A program made the translations under genes and the position numbers. A stretch of DNA of 14,406 bases from Acholeplasmataceae bacterium UBA6235. Its GTDB lineage: Bacteria > Bacillota_I > Bacilli_A > Acholeplasmatales > UBA5453. Shown here in pieces: positions 1-7,919 of the stretch (positions are counted from its first letter, which is position 1; each line of letters starts with the position of its first letter). The notes beneath the pieces are model-generated. The model worked only from the letters and a program-made list of their open reading frames with translations. It was not told the origin of the DNA and did no database searches. The DNA lies in assembly GCA_002441525.1 (NCBI GenBank), contig DJWH01000047.1, forward strand, positions 1-14,406, written 5' to 3'.

Positions 1-240
1 AGTATAAAACATCAGTTTGATGGAGGGCCTTTTAACTTCGATGTTGACGGCTTTTTTACCTAAGTAGGAATTGAAGATATCTAGGTGCTTTTTTTCTTGC
101 AAAGCAATCCCTTCCAAAATGATACGGTTTTCTGGCTTCTTTTGTCTTTTCGCAATCCGCATATAAAGATGATAAGCCAAGGACTCTTCTCTCGCAAATT
201 CGCGATAAGTCCTTTTCTGTTCATTCGATAATGTTTGCAT
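1..240 (-). CDS. Ferritin-like / VIT1-CCC1 family transporter, N-terminal part (partial)
   Basis: This gene starts with ATG at 240-238 and runs off the left edge after 80 codons. The start follows an AGGTGA Shine-Dalgarno site and a good promoter. The visible protein is a helical, charged ferritin/rubrerythrin-like segment. Helix one (about residues 10-32) carries E14, E18, E19 and Y23. A second helix (about 38-60) contains an E-x-x-H motif (E49, H52), as in di-metal carboxylate proteins. The segment ends with RPSIKLMFY (71-79). From family memory, this arrangement is typical of VIT1/CCC1-type iron or manganese transporters that carry a rubrerythrin-like domain before the membrane part. The membrane part lies outside the window, so transport is inferred. 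A stand-alone rubrerythrin-like protein is the main alternative. Confidence 0.6.
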   Translation of the reverse strand, partial: MQTLSNEQKRTYREFAREESLAYHLYMRIAKRQKKPENRIILEGIALQEKKHLDIFNSYLGKKAVNIEVKRPSIKLMFYT

Positions 241-262
241 CGTTTCACCTCGTATGAGATAC

Positions 263-291
263 ATTATAAGGCCATCATAAAGAACAATCAA
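263..291 (-). promoter_or_regulatory. Promoter of the ferritin-like gene
   Basis: On the minus strand a -35 box TTGATT (286-291) and a perfect -10 TATAAT (263-268) are separated by 17 bp. They lie about 22 nt upstream of the AGGTGA-preceded ATG at 240. This is one of the best sigma-A-type promoters in the window. Confidence 0.7.
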
Positions 292-356
292 GGTTTTTAT
301 ATAAATAATAGCAAGATAAATTATAAATAAGCGTTGTATCTTAAAAACTTATCACT

Positions 357-367
357 TGTGATATAAT
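357..367 (+). promoter_or_regulatory. Extended -10 promoter of ispG
   Basis: TGTGATATAAT combines a TGn extension with a consensus -10 (362-367). The -35 region, about 339-345, is poor. The leader is under 20 nt and carries TTAGGTGAT as ribosome binding site just before the ATG at 386. The same 11-mer occurs before the thioesterase gene. Confidence 0.6.
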
Positions 368-385
368 CGATTTAGGTGATATTTT

Positions 386-1420
386 ATGCAAAGACTACAG
401 ACAAGACCCATTAAGGTGGGCAATTTAATCATGGGTGGTAACAACCATGTATATATTCAAAGTATGACAACCACGTATACCAAAGACATCGAATCGACCG
501 TAAAACAAATCCATCAATTGGAAAAAGCAGGTTGTGAAATCGTCAGGGTTGCGGTACTCGATAAAGTGGATGCAGCAGCGTTGGGTGAAATTAAAAGACA
601 AATCCACATCCCATTGGTTGCGGACATCCATTTTGATTACAAATTGGCACTTGAAGCCATCAACCAAGGTGTGGATAAAATCCGTTTGAATCCAGGGAAC
701 ATCAAAGACCGTTCCAAAGTGGAAATGGTTGTGGATGCTTGTAAAGCCAAAGGGATCCCCATCCGTATTGGTGTCAATAGTGGGTCGTTACCCGATGGAT
801 TAGAACCCACCGCTGAAAACATGATTAAGGTTGCGAAGGGCCATGTCGAAATCTTAGAATCGATGAACTTCTTTGATATCGCTTTATCATTAAAAGCAAC
901 CGACATGAATTTGATGATTGAAACCTACCGTCTAGCCGCAAAAACATTCCCATACCCACTCCATTTGGGTGTCACTGAAGCGGGTACTGCTTTCTCAGGT
1001 GCCATCAAGAGCGCCATGGGAATCGGTATTTTGCTTCATGAAGGCATTGGTAATACGATTCGTGTCTCATTAACGGATAACCCTGAAATCGAAATCAGAG
1101 CTGCAAAAGAAATCCTCAAAAACCTTAACTTGAGAAATGATATCCCGAATTTAATCAGTTGTCCTACGTGCGGGCGCATCCAATATGATATGATCGATAT
1201 CGCTAAGCGCATTGAAACCTACCTACAAGGCGTGAACAAGCATATCAATGTGGCGATTATGGGTTGTAAGGTCAATGGCCCTGGTGAAGCGAAACACGCT
1301 GATATCGGGGTCGCTGGTGGTAAAGGTGAAGCTGTCATATTCAAGCATGGTCAAATCGTAAAGAAAATAAAAGAAGCCGAAGTGTATGATGAACTCGTTC
1401 GAATGATCGATGAATTCTAG
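386..1420 (+). CDS. ispG: 4-hydroxy-3-methylbut-2-enyl diphosphate synthase (IspG/GcpE)
   Basis: IspG catalyses the penultimate step of the MEP isoprenoid pathway, reductively converting methylerythritol cyclodiphosphate to HMBPP with a 4Fe-4S cluster in the cytosol. The 344-residue protein is near the usual length of the short bacterial form. The N-terminal TIM-barrel part shows family motifs such as IQSMTTT (24-30), PLVADIHFD (76-84) and KIRLNPGN (98-105). The C-terminal cluster domain carries SCPTCGR, with C259 and C262, and MGCKVNGPGE, with C294 and E301, so all three cluster cysteines are present. The ATG is supported by an AGGTGAT site 5 nt upstream. It is the only plus-strand gene here, with its own promoter and terminator. 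No other MEP gene is in the window. The stop codon is TAG. Confidence 0.96.
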   Translation: MQRLQTRPIKVGNLIMGGNNHVYIQSMTTTYTKDIESTVKQIHQLEKAGCEIVRVAVLDKVDAAALGEIKRQIHIPLVADIHFDYKLALEAINQGVDKIRLNPGNIKDRSKVEMVVDACKAKGIPIRIGVNSGSLPDGLEPTAENMIKVAKGHVEILESMNFFDIALSLKATDMNLMIETYRLAAKTFPYPLHLGVTEAGTAFSGAIKSAMGIGILLHEGIGNTIRVSLTDNPEIEIRAAKEILKNLNLRNDIPNLISCPTCGRIQYDMIDIAKRIETYLQGVNKHINVAIMGCKVNGPGEAKHADIGVAGGKGEAVIFKHGQIVKKIKEAEVYDELVRMIDEF

Positions 1421-1439
1421 ACCACTTCGGTCTTTTTTT
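1419..1439 (+). terminator. Rho-independent terminator of ispG
   Basis: A short hairpin, AGACC (1419-1423) pairing with GGTCT (1429-1433) around a 5-nt loop, is followed by a run of seven T. It begins inside the TAG stop codon of ispG. Confidence 0.75.
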
Positions 1440-1443
1440 CGAC

Positions 1444-1468
1444 AAAAAAGGAAGCGATTAACGCTTCC
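1444..1468 (-). terminator. Terminator of the nucleoside-uptake cassette
   Basis: On the minus strand GGAAGCG (1462-1468) pairs with CGCTTCC (1450-1456), followed by six T (1444-1449). The loop contains the TAA stop codon of the last permease gene. It abuts the plus-strand ispG terminator, so the two convergent transcripts end within about 50 bp. Confidence 0.8.
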
Positions 1469-2555
1469 CTTGATCGTATGGTTCCCCAGCGGCTTTTGGC
1501 CCTTGAGAGTTTTTTGACGTGAGTGCCAATAGAATCAGTGTCACAATAAACGGTGTCATTGAGATGATGTCTTTTGGTAAGTGGGTGAAGAATAGATATA
1601 GGTTATTGTATAACCCTTGTAATAAAGATTCATTGGTTCTTAAGCCATCAAAAGCGGATTGTACCAAGGTAATCCCATTGGACAGATTCATTAGGAACCC
1701 GAATAATAAAGAGAATACCAATACCCTTGCAGGTTTCCATTGACCAGAAATCAGTACCGCTAAGGCTAAGAACCCATAACCATAAATGGATGCTTTAAAT
1801 GAGGTTGAGGTTGGAACAATGAGGATAACCCCACCCATACCAGCAAGTAACCCTGAAATGGATACCGATAAGTAACGAATCTTATATACATTGATCCCTG
1901 CAGCATCTGCTGCATGTGGGTTTTCGCCGCAGGCACGGAGTCTAAGACCATATTTGGTTTTATAAGCAATGATTGCAGCAACCACGAAAATCAATAACCC
2001 TAATAACGTAATTAAATATACATTGGTGAAGAGGATGTCCCCAATCACTGGAATGTCTTTTAACAATGGGATATTGAGTTTATAGCGGTCTGTAAACCCA
2101 ATTTCTTCTGTACCGGAAGATGACAACGCACGACCGACGAAAATCGCTAAACCTACGGATAACATGTTTAATGCGGTACCAGAAATAACTTGGTTGGACT
2201 TCATCGTAATGGACGCGAAAGAGTGTAATAATGAGAAGATTAAGCCTGCCAATCCCCCAATGACGACGGTGATGATTAAAACCAACTGGCCATCGATGTT
2301 GTTGTGTTGAAGGAGATTGAGGGTTAAAATACCAACGAATGCACCAAAGAGCATGATCCCTTCTAGGGCAATGTTGACAACCCCGGAACGTTCCGAATAC
2401 AACCCTGCCATCGCGACCATGGCGAGTGGGATGGTTGAATACAACGTCCAACGAGCGAGGTTATAGAAACTATTGTTGTTCCATAAAGCCACTAAAATAT
2501 ATACCAAAACGGCGACTGCAATCCAAATATTGCGTTTGGATAAATATTTACTCAT
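1458..2555 (-). CDS. nupC: Nucleoside ABC transporter, permease subunit 2 (NupC/NupQ-like)
   Basis: This 365-residue integral membrane protein belongs to the branched-chain/simple-sugar permease family (BPD_transp_2) and matches NupC/YufQ-type subunits of nucleoside importers. I chose the ATG at 2555 (protein begins MSKYLSK). It has an AAGGCGG site upstream and overlaps the previous permease stop by 8 nt, as in a coupled operon. Upstream ATGs in the frame lie inside the neighbouring gene. A first membrane helix (about residues 9-26, ending in LWNNN) is followed by a segment with SGVVNIALEGIMLFGA, the hallmark of this subunit. Further hydrophobic helices follow, and near the middle is a GLRLRACGENPHAADAAGIN loop that probably contacts the ATPase. 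It would form a heterodimeric channel with the neighbouring permease. It is the last gene of the cassette; its stop lies inside the terminator loop. Confidence 0.9.
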   Translation of the reverse strand: MSKYLSKRNIWIAVAVLVYILVALWNNNSFYNLARWTLYSTIPLAMVAMAGLYSERSGVVNIALEGIMLFGAFVGILTLNLLQHNNIDGQLVLIITVVIGGLAGLIFSLLHSFASITMKSNQVISGTALNMLSVGLAIFVGRALSSSGTEEIGFTDRYKLNIPLLKDIPVIGDILFTNVYLITLLGLLIFVVAAIIAYKTKYGLRLRACGENPHAADAAGINVYKIRYLSVSISGLLAGMGGVILIVPTSTSFKASIYGYGFLALAVLISGQWKPARVLVFSLLFGFLMNLSNGITLVQSAFDGLRTNESLLQGLYNNLYLFFTHLPKDIISMTPFIVTLILLALTSKNSQGPKAAGEPYDQGKR

Positions 2556-3645
2556 TGGTTGCACCGCCTTTCTTATCAAACCATTTAGCGATGTATTTCT
2601 TCGCATATTTTTGGAAATAGAGCGTAAAGGCTGAGAAATAAATGATACTTGCAGAAATGATATCGATGATTTCACGTTTGAAATCCCAGGATTGGAGTTC
2701 TTGGTTTGCCGATTCAATATAGCCTAAGAATAAACCAGAGAAAACAGTACCAATTGGGTTACTCATACCGAGTAACGCAACCGCAATCCCTTGGAACCCA
2801 TAGGGTGAAATGGCATACTTGGTTTCTAGTTTGATCCCTGTACCTGGTACGAGATAAATCACCGCACCAGCAAGTCCGGCGATAGCCCCTGAAATCAATA
2901 GCGAATAGACGATATTTCGTTTATCGTTCACACCGGCATATTTTGCAGCGTCACGGTTATAACCTACGGCTTTCAATTGGAAACCAAAGGTTGTCTTTTC
3001 AAGGATGATATATATCAATGCACCAGCCAATATCGCGATCAAAATCCCAGAGTTAAGTTTTTCGAAACTGAATATTTGATCTAAGAATAATTGTGGTACA
3101 CGACCGGAAGGGATAACTTCTCTGGCTTCTTGTCTGACACTATCATAAATAGTCGCTTCAATCAGCATTTTTGATACATACATCGCAATATAGTTCATCA
3201 TGATGGTAGAAACGACTTCATGGACATTACGATATGCTTTTAACAATGCTGGAATGAGTGCCCAAAGCATCCCACCAAGCATCCCACCTAATATTGCAAC
3301 TACCCAGTGAATCGGGCCTAAAAAGCCCCATTCAACCCCAATAAATACAGCGATGAATGCACCAATCATCAATTGACCAGATACCCCAATATTGAATAGT
3401 CCAGTTTTGAATGCAAACGCAACCGCTAACCCCGTTAAAATGAGCGGTGCTGAGTTAAATAACACATTACCAATACCAGGCATCCCTGAGGAGACACCTG
3501 ATAGTAAAATCGCAGATAATCCACCAAATGCCATGGAAGGATTAATCAATAACATGACGACTAAACCAAATAGCATACCAGCAATGATGGATATAATGGT
3601 CGAAATGATTTTTTCAGTCGATTCCAGTTTTAGAAATTTCATCAT
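2548..3645 (-). CDS. nupB: Nucleoside ABC transporter, permease subunit 1 (NupB/NupP-like)
   Basis: This 365-residue membrane protein is the first permease of the importer. Its start (MMKFLKL) overlaps the ATPase stop in an ATGA junction, with GAGGT shortly upstream, so translation is probably coupled. Residues 12-35 form the first membrane helix. The region around residues 66-95 reads APLILTGLAVAFAFKTGLFN then IGVSGQLMIGA, the conserved core of NupB/YufP-type permeases. A cytoplasmic loop with LKAVGYNRDAAKYAGV is the likely coupling helix that docks on the ATPase. Several C-terminal helices follow, including GIAVALLGMSNPIG. Protein family, gene order and overlaps all fit a BmpA-dependent nucleoside importer. 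The exact substrates (purine or pyrimidine nucleosides) cannot be read from sequence. Confidence 0.9.
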   Translation of the reverse strand: MMKFLKLESTEKIISTIISIIAGMLFGLVVMLLINPSMAFGGLSAILLSGVSSGMPGIGNVLFNSAPLILTGLAVAFAFKTGLFNIGVSGQLMIGAFIAVFIGVEWGFLGPIHWVVAILGGMLGGMLWALIPALLKAYRNVHEVVSTIMMNYIAMYVSKMLIEATIYDSVRQEAREVIPSGRVPQLFLDQIFSFEKLNSGILIAILAGALIYIILEKTTFGFQLKAVGYNRDAAKYAGVNDKRNIVYSLLISGAIAGLAGAVIYLVPGTGIKLETKYAISPYGFQGIAVALLGMSNPIGTVFSGLFLGYIESANQELQSWDFKREIIDIISASIIYFSAFTLYFQKYAKKYIAKWFDKKGGATNE

Positions 3646-5168
3646 TTTTGGTTACCTCTTTTCGACCCTGACATGTATAAACCAAGTTCATTCTCGTTGG
3701 TCTTTTTCGAGTCTAAGTTTGCGACAATTTCGCCTTCATACATGACCAAAATACGGTCAGCTAAGTTAAATACTTCATCGAGTTCAAGAGAAAACACCAA
3801 AATAGCTTTTTGTTGGTCTCTCATATTGATCAATTGGTGGTGGATGTACTCAATCGCACCCACATCCAACCCACGGGTTGGCTGTACGGCAACCACCAAA
3901 TCGGTATTTCGGGATAATTCTCTCGCAATGATGGCTTTTTGTTGGTTACCACCTGACATACTTCTGGTCTTTGTTTTACGACCATTTGCACTTCTAACAT
4001 CGTATTTTTCAATCAGTGCTTCGGCATTTCGATGGATTTCATCAAATTTTAAGAAACCATATTTTTGAAACTGTTCACTAAAATAGGTTTGTAAAATCAT
4101 GTTTTCAGCTAAGTTAAAATCGAGCACCAATCCGAATTTGTGTCGATCTTCTGGGATGTGTGAAATCCCTGCCAATGTTTTTTCACGAATCGATTTTTGT
4201 GTGATATCGATATCGTTCAAATAAACATGACCTGATTTCGCTTCTTTTAGCCCTGTGATGACTTCTGCCAATTGGGTTTGACCGTTGCCTTCAATACCAG
4301 CAACGACGACGATTTCACCACCATATACTTCGAAAGAGATGTCTTTCAAGTCTTCTTTATTCAAAAGTATGTTGTGATGATGAATACCTTCTACCCTTAA
4401 TACCGGTTTGGTCAACTTGGCTTCTGCTTTATCAATCGTAAAGTTCACCTTACGGCCAACCATCATTTCTGCCATTTGATCAACTGTGGTGGTTTTAACA
4501 TCGACAGTCCCGATGTATTTACCTTTTCTTAGGACAGTACAGCGGTCAGCCACCATTTTGATTTCATTGAGTTTATGCGTGATTAAAATGATGGATTTAC
4601 CTTCAGCCACCATATCTTGCATAATGTGCATCAATTCTTCAATTTCTTGTGGGGTCAATACCGCAGTCGGTTCATCAAAAATCAAGATGTCCGCATCACG
4701 GTATAACATTTTTAGGATTTCAACACGTTGTTGCATCCCAACGGTAATGTCTTGGATTTTTGCATTAGGGTCAATTTTAAGTTTGTAGCGTTGTGAAAGT
4801 TCGACAATTTTCTTTCTCGCATCGGTTAGGCTGATGAACCCTTTTTTGGTTTCTTCTCTACCTAAGATGATATTTTCAACAACGGTATAATTGTGTACAA
4901 GCTTAAAATGCTGATGCACCATCCCAATTTTTAATGCATTTGCATCGTTCGGGTTTTTAATTTTTACTTCTTCGCCATTGACTTTTATGATGCCTTCTTC
5001 TGGTTGATATAAACCGAAAAGGACCGACATCAATGTGGATTTACCCGCACCATTTTCCCCGAGTAGTGCGTGGATTTCGCCTTTTTTTACTTGTAATGTA
5101 ATATTATCATTCGCGATGATACCTGGAAATCGCTTGGTAATATTGAGCATTTCAATCACATAGGACAT
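3642..5168 (-). CDS. nupA: Nucleoside ABC transporter, double ATPase subunit (NupA/NupO-like)
   Basis: This 508-residue cytoplasmic protein has two fused ABC domains, as in sugar and nucleoside importers of the RbsA/YufO type. Domain 1 has Walker A GENGAGKST (37-45), a modified signature TVGMQQR (142-148), Walker B ILIFDEP (161-167) and H-loop H198. Domain 2 has a degenerate Walker A, GIEGNGQTQ (291-299), with Gln in place of the catalytic-site Lys. It has a good signature SGGNQQ (405-410) but a non-catalytic Walker B, LVVAVQP (424-430). One degenerate site per protein is known for this family and is not damage. The ATG at 5168 follows AGGTGA at ideal spacing and a promoter at 5195-5222. The TGA stop overlaps the next start. 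Length is normal for the family. Confidence 0.94.
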   Translation of the reverse strand: MSYVIEMLNITKRFPGIIANDNITLQVKKGEIHALLGENGAGKSTLMSVLFGLYQPEEGIIKVNGEEVKIKNPNDANALKIGMVHQHFKLVHNYTVVENIILGREETKKGFISLTDARKKIVELSQRYKLKIDPNAKIQDITVGMQQRVEILKMLYRDADILIFDEPTAVLTPQEIEELMHIMQDMVAEGKSIILITHKLNEIKMVADRCTVLRKGKYIGTVDVKTTTVDQMAEMMVGRKVNFTIDKAEAKLTKPVLRVEGIHHHNILLNKEDLKDISFEVYGGEIVVVAGIEGNGQTQLAEVITGLKEAKSGHVYLNDIDITQKSIREKTLAGISHIPEDRHKFGLVLDFNLAENMILQTYFSEQFQKYGFLKFDEIHRNAEALIEKYDVRSANGRKTKTRSMSGGNQQKAIIARELSRNTDLVVAVQPTRGLDVGAIEYIHHQLINMRDQQKAILVFSLELDEVFNLADRILVMYEGEIVANLDSKKTNENELGLYMSGSKRGNQK

Positions 5169-5194
5169 TCAATTCACCTCATTTTATCTCTCAT

Positions 5195-5222
5195 ATTATA
5201 TCATAAAAAAGCGTTTTCTAAA
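5195..5222 (-). promoter_or_regulatory. Promoter for the nupABC genes
   Basis: On the minus strand TGATATAAT gives an extended -10 (TATAAT at 5195-5200). A 4/6 match to the -35 box, TTTAGA (5217-5222), lies 16 bp upstream. It sits between the bmpA terminator and the ATPase gene, so the ATPase and permease genes can be transcribed without bmpA. Confidence 0.6.
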
Positions 5223-5281
5223 GACCAAATCAGAATTTGTTATATTAAATATAAATCCGATATTTTTGATAATTTAATGTG

Positions 5282-5308
5282 AAAAAAAGCACCTTTATTA
5301 GGTGCTTT
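5282..5308 (-). terminator. Terminator after bmpA
   Basis: On the minus strand AAAGCACCT (5300-5308) pairs with AGGTGCTTT (5286-5294) across a 5-nt loop and runs into seven T. It starts 15 nt after the bmpA stop. It probably lets most transcripts end here, so that the binding protein is made in excess of the membrane complex. Confidence 0.85.
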
Positions 5309-5323
5309 CTATGGTTTGAAAAA

Positions 5324-6424
5324 TTAGCTATTAACTTGAAGTGTGACTTTCGGAACGACAAGTGCAGTAACAGCGATGTTAGTGTCTTTAACGATTGTGA
5401 TTTGTTTGCCTTCAACTTTAGCAAAAATAGTATCATACATTGCTTGAGTGAATGTGCTAAATCTTGAGAAGTCAGCAGGTAGACCTACGCCATCAACAGC
5501 AGCATCAAGTGTTACAGATGTACCACCAACACCAGTTTCATCGTAAATCTTTTCAAGTGTTTGATAAACGGAGTTACCCAATTCTTTCATGGCAGAAGTA
5601 ATGACTCTTTCTGATTCTGCTTTTTGGTCAACGTCAACACCGATAACATACTTGTTAGCAACGCCTTCAGCAGCTTTCATAACTGAGTTACCAGCACCAC
5701 CGGCAGCGACGAAAATAACTTCTGTGCCTGCAGTGTACCATGATGCAGCTTTAGTTTGGTGTGCAGCATCTGGTGCAAATGAGTTTAGATATTCGTACTT
5801 GATGGTGATTGCGCCATCAGCAAGATTCATTTCATTAGCCGCATAGTTAGCGCCTTGAACGAATCCGTAACCGAATCTAACAACGGCTGGTACGGACATA
5901 CCACCCATGAAACCTAATTTAGTGAAACCTTCTTTAACTGCAGCATAACCAGCTAAGAAACCAGATTCTTCTTCAGCATAGAAAATACTGAATACGTTGT
6001 CTGCCATATCAAAGTTTGGAGCTGATCCATCAACAGTTGCCATAGTACCCCAGTCAGTAACGTTATGAGGCGCACCGTCTAGTAAGATAAATTTAACTTC
6101 TGGATGTTCATCTTGAACTAACCAAATTGCGTTTTCGAATAAGAACCCTGGGGTTACAACGATTTTAGCACCGTTTTCGATTGCAACTTCGATTGATTCA
6201 ACATAATCGTCAGTTGATTTGGTATCTGGTTGATAATACTTGTAAGAAATCTTGAATTCCTTCGCATATTTTACGACACCTTCCCAAGCGCCTTGGTTAA
6301 ATGATTTGTCATTGATGGTACCTACGTCGGTAACAAGAGCGATTTCATACGTTCTCTTTTGACCGCAAGCAGCCAATGCTAAAGCCAATACTGCAACTAC
6401 TAATGCAACTACTACTTTTTTCAT
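5324..6424 (-). CDS. bmpA: BmpA-family nucleoside-binding lipoprotein
   Basis: This 366-residue secreted lipoprotein is the substrate-binding part of the importer encoded just downstream. It has a typical lipoprotein signal: MKK, a hydrophobic stretch, and the lipobox LAAC with C20 as the lipidated residue, which would anchor it outside the membrane. The mature part starts with the Bmp-family motif IALVTDVGTINDKSFNQ (about 28-44). VIFVAAGGAGNSVM and YVIGVDVDQK, lining the binding cleft of this family, follow later. The ATG at 6424 follows the strong site AGGAGG. Related proteins (PnrA of Treponema, BmpA of Lactococcus) bind nucleosides, so nucleoside binding is inferred from the family and context. 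A terminator follows directly. Confidence 0.93.
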   Translation of the reverse strand: MKKVVVALVVAVLALALAACGQKRTYEIALVTDVGTINDKSFNQGAWEGVVKYAKEFKISYKYYQPDTKSTDDYVESIEVAIENGAKIVVTPGFLFENAIWLVQDEHPEVKFILLDGAPHNVTDWGTMATVDGSAPNFDMADNVFSIFYAEEESGFLAGYAAVKEGFTKLGFMGGMSVPAVVRFGYGFVQGANYAANEMNLADGAITIKYEYLNSFAPDAAHQTKAASWYTAGTEVIFVAAGGAGNSVMKAAEGVANKYVIGVDVDQKAESERVITSAMKELGNSVYQTLEKIYDETGVGGTSVTLDAAVDGVGLPADFSRFSTFTQAMYDTIFAKVEGKQITIVKDTNIAVTALVVPKVTLQVNS

Positions 6425-6456
6425 TTCTTCCTCCTATTTTGGTTTAATCCATAAAC

Positions 6457-6485
6457 ATCTTAACATCCTTACAAGAATATTTCAA
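6457..6485 (-). promoter_or_regulatory. Promoter of bmpA
   Basis: On the minus strand a -35 TTGAAA (6480-6485) and an extended -10, TG-T-TAAGAT (-10 at 6457-6462), are separated by 17 bp. The leader is only about 25 nt, with AGGAGG near the start codon, leaving no room for a riboswitch. Confidence 0.6.
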
Positions 6486-6496
6486 GGTTTTGAAAT
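6479..6496. repeat. 18-bp inverted repeat over the bmpA -35 box
   Basis: ATTTCAA and TTGAAAT form 7-bp arms around a 4-nt centre, covering the -35 box of the bmpA promoter. The position fits an operator for a regulator of nucleoside uptake. Such a short AT-rich palindrome can also arise by chance. Confidence 0.35.
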
Positions 6497-6522
6497 GGAT
6501 TTTACACTATTAAGAATATTTT

Positions 6523-7917
6523 TTAGATAGCGTTTTCATGGTGCGTCAAATTACGTGCCCATTTACCGCTTTTCACAAACTGCATACCGATGATGCCTTT
6601 GATGATGCTGACCCCTTCAACCAGAGCATACACCAATAAAATCGGTAAATCTGTGTATATCGATAATACAACTGCCAAAGGTACTGTGATCACCCAGGCG
6701 AAGGTTGCGTCGAACAAGAACGTCAATATGACCATACCGCCAGCTCTTAAGACAAAGAATATCCCTGCATTGAAAGCGAATACCCACATTAAGGCTGCGA
6801 CGACCCACATAAATTGGGTTGCCATAGCGCGTACACTGTCAGCAACATTATATAAATATGGCGCGAATGGCGCGATGATGGCCAATACTGCACCAAACGA
6901 TAAGCAAACCACAATCGTTAAAAACAACAATTTAAAGGCATTTTCTTTCGCAAGTTCAATTTGATTGGCCCCAAGTTCATTACCAACCATAACTGAAATA
7001 CCTGTGGCGAGTGCACCAAATACGATGAAGAATAAATTCGAAACCGCACTGGAGATGGCGAATGCTGCATAAACAGAGGTACCTCTTTGAGCATAAGCCC
7101 ACATGATCACCAAAATCGATGATGACCATAACAATTCATTCGTTAATAACGGTAATGTCTTTTTAACCATCAATTTGAATCTTTTGGCTTCAATATGGAA
7201 ATGGGTAAATATACCTTGCGCGAAAATCATCCGGTTGCGATAAGCAATCCATAATAATATCGAAGCCTCGACAACTCTGGCGATGACGGTTGCGATGGCT
7301 GCACCTTCCACTTCTAACGGTGGGAAACCTAACTTACCAAATATGAGTAGGTAGTTAAAGACAAAGTTAATAATTACAGATATAATCCCTGCAACCATCG
7401 GTACGGTGGTTTCACGAATTTCTCTAAATGTCGATGCGTAGAGTTGAATGATGGCTAGTACTGGTAAGGAAAATGCCATGATGGTTAGGTATTGAACCCC
7501 ATAACGAATCACTTGTGGATTAAATTCACCCGCTGCACCTGGATCATTTTTAGCGAATGCAGTAATCATCGGTTCTTTAAAAATCAACAAAACGGCCATG
7601 GCGATGATTGTCACGAATGTGGCGAGGATGACTTTAGCTCTAAACGCTTGTTTCAACGCTTCTTCATCTTTCGCACCAAAATACTGTGCGACGAAAATCC
7701 CTGGTCCTGCCAGACCCCCAATGAAACAAATCAAAACGATGAACATGATTTGGTTGGCGATTGCGACCCCTGCAATCGCATTTTCATTCAATTGTCCAAC
7801 CATAATATTGTCTAATAACCCAACAAAGGTTGTGATCCCTTGTTGAATCATGATTGGTAATACAATGCCTAAAACTTCTTTGTAGAAAGCTTTAGACCCT
7901 ATGAGTTTTTTTAACAT
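6523..7917 (-). CDS. MATE family multidrug/cation antiporter
   Basis: This 464-residue polytopic membrane protein matches the MATE (NorM/DinF-like) family, which exports drugs or metabolites in exchange for sodium ions or protons. Length and the roughly 12 hydrophobic helices in two similar halves are as expected. Family features near the N terminus include VLPIMIQQGI (about 18-27), the LLDNIMVGQL segment (about 34-43) and GPGIFVAQYFGA (71-82). The second half repeats the pattern with ATGISVMVGNELGA. The ATG at 7917 follows GAAGGGA and lies 2 nt after the ABC-F stop, so the two are almost certainly co-transcribed. No clear terminator hairpin follows, so transcripts may run into bmpA. The substrate is unknown. 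Confidence 0.9.
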   Translation of the reverse strand: MLKKLIGSKAFYKEVLGIVLPIMIQQGITTFVGLLDNIMVGQLNENAIAGVAIANQIMFIVLICFIGGLAGPGIFVAQYFGAKDEEALKQAFRAKVILATFVTIIAMAVLLIFKEPMITAFAKNDPGAAGEFNPQVIRYGVQYLTIMAFSLPVLAIIQLYASTFREIRETTVPMVAGIISVIINFVFNYLLIFGKLGFPPLEVEGAAIATVIARVVEASILLWIAYRNRMIFAQGIFTHFHIEAKRFKLMVKKTLPLLTNELLWSSSILVIMWAYAQRGTSVYAAFAISSAVSNLFFIVFGALATGISVMVGNELGANQIELAKENAFKLLFLTIVVCLSFGAVLAIIAPFAPYLYNVADSVRAMATQFMWVVAALMWVFAFNAGIFFVLRAGGMVILTFLFDATFAWVITVPLAVVLSIYTDLPILLVYALVEGVSIIKGIIGMQFVKSGKWARNLTHHENAI

Positions 7918-7919
7918 AA

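Noticed and set aside
2080..2451. A 123-codon minus-strand frame inside the second permease gene
   Set aside because: It is out of frame within a well-supported gene, has unusual His/Arg-rich composition, and has no separate ribosome site.
2556..2717. Longer N terminus for the second permease, starting at 2717
   Set aside because: The extension lies wholly inside the preceding permease gene in another frame, is not permease-like, and the ATG at 2555 has a ribosome site and the usual 8-nt overlap.
6425..6522. Purine riboswitch or MATE terminator upstream of bmpA
   Set aside because: The predicted leader is about 25 nt, too short for an aptamer. The only hairpin in the gap (6479-6496) has no T-tract and lies over the promoter.
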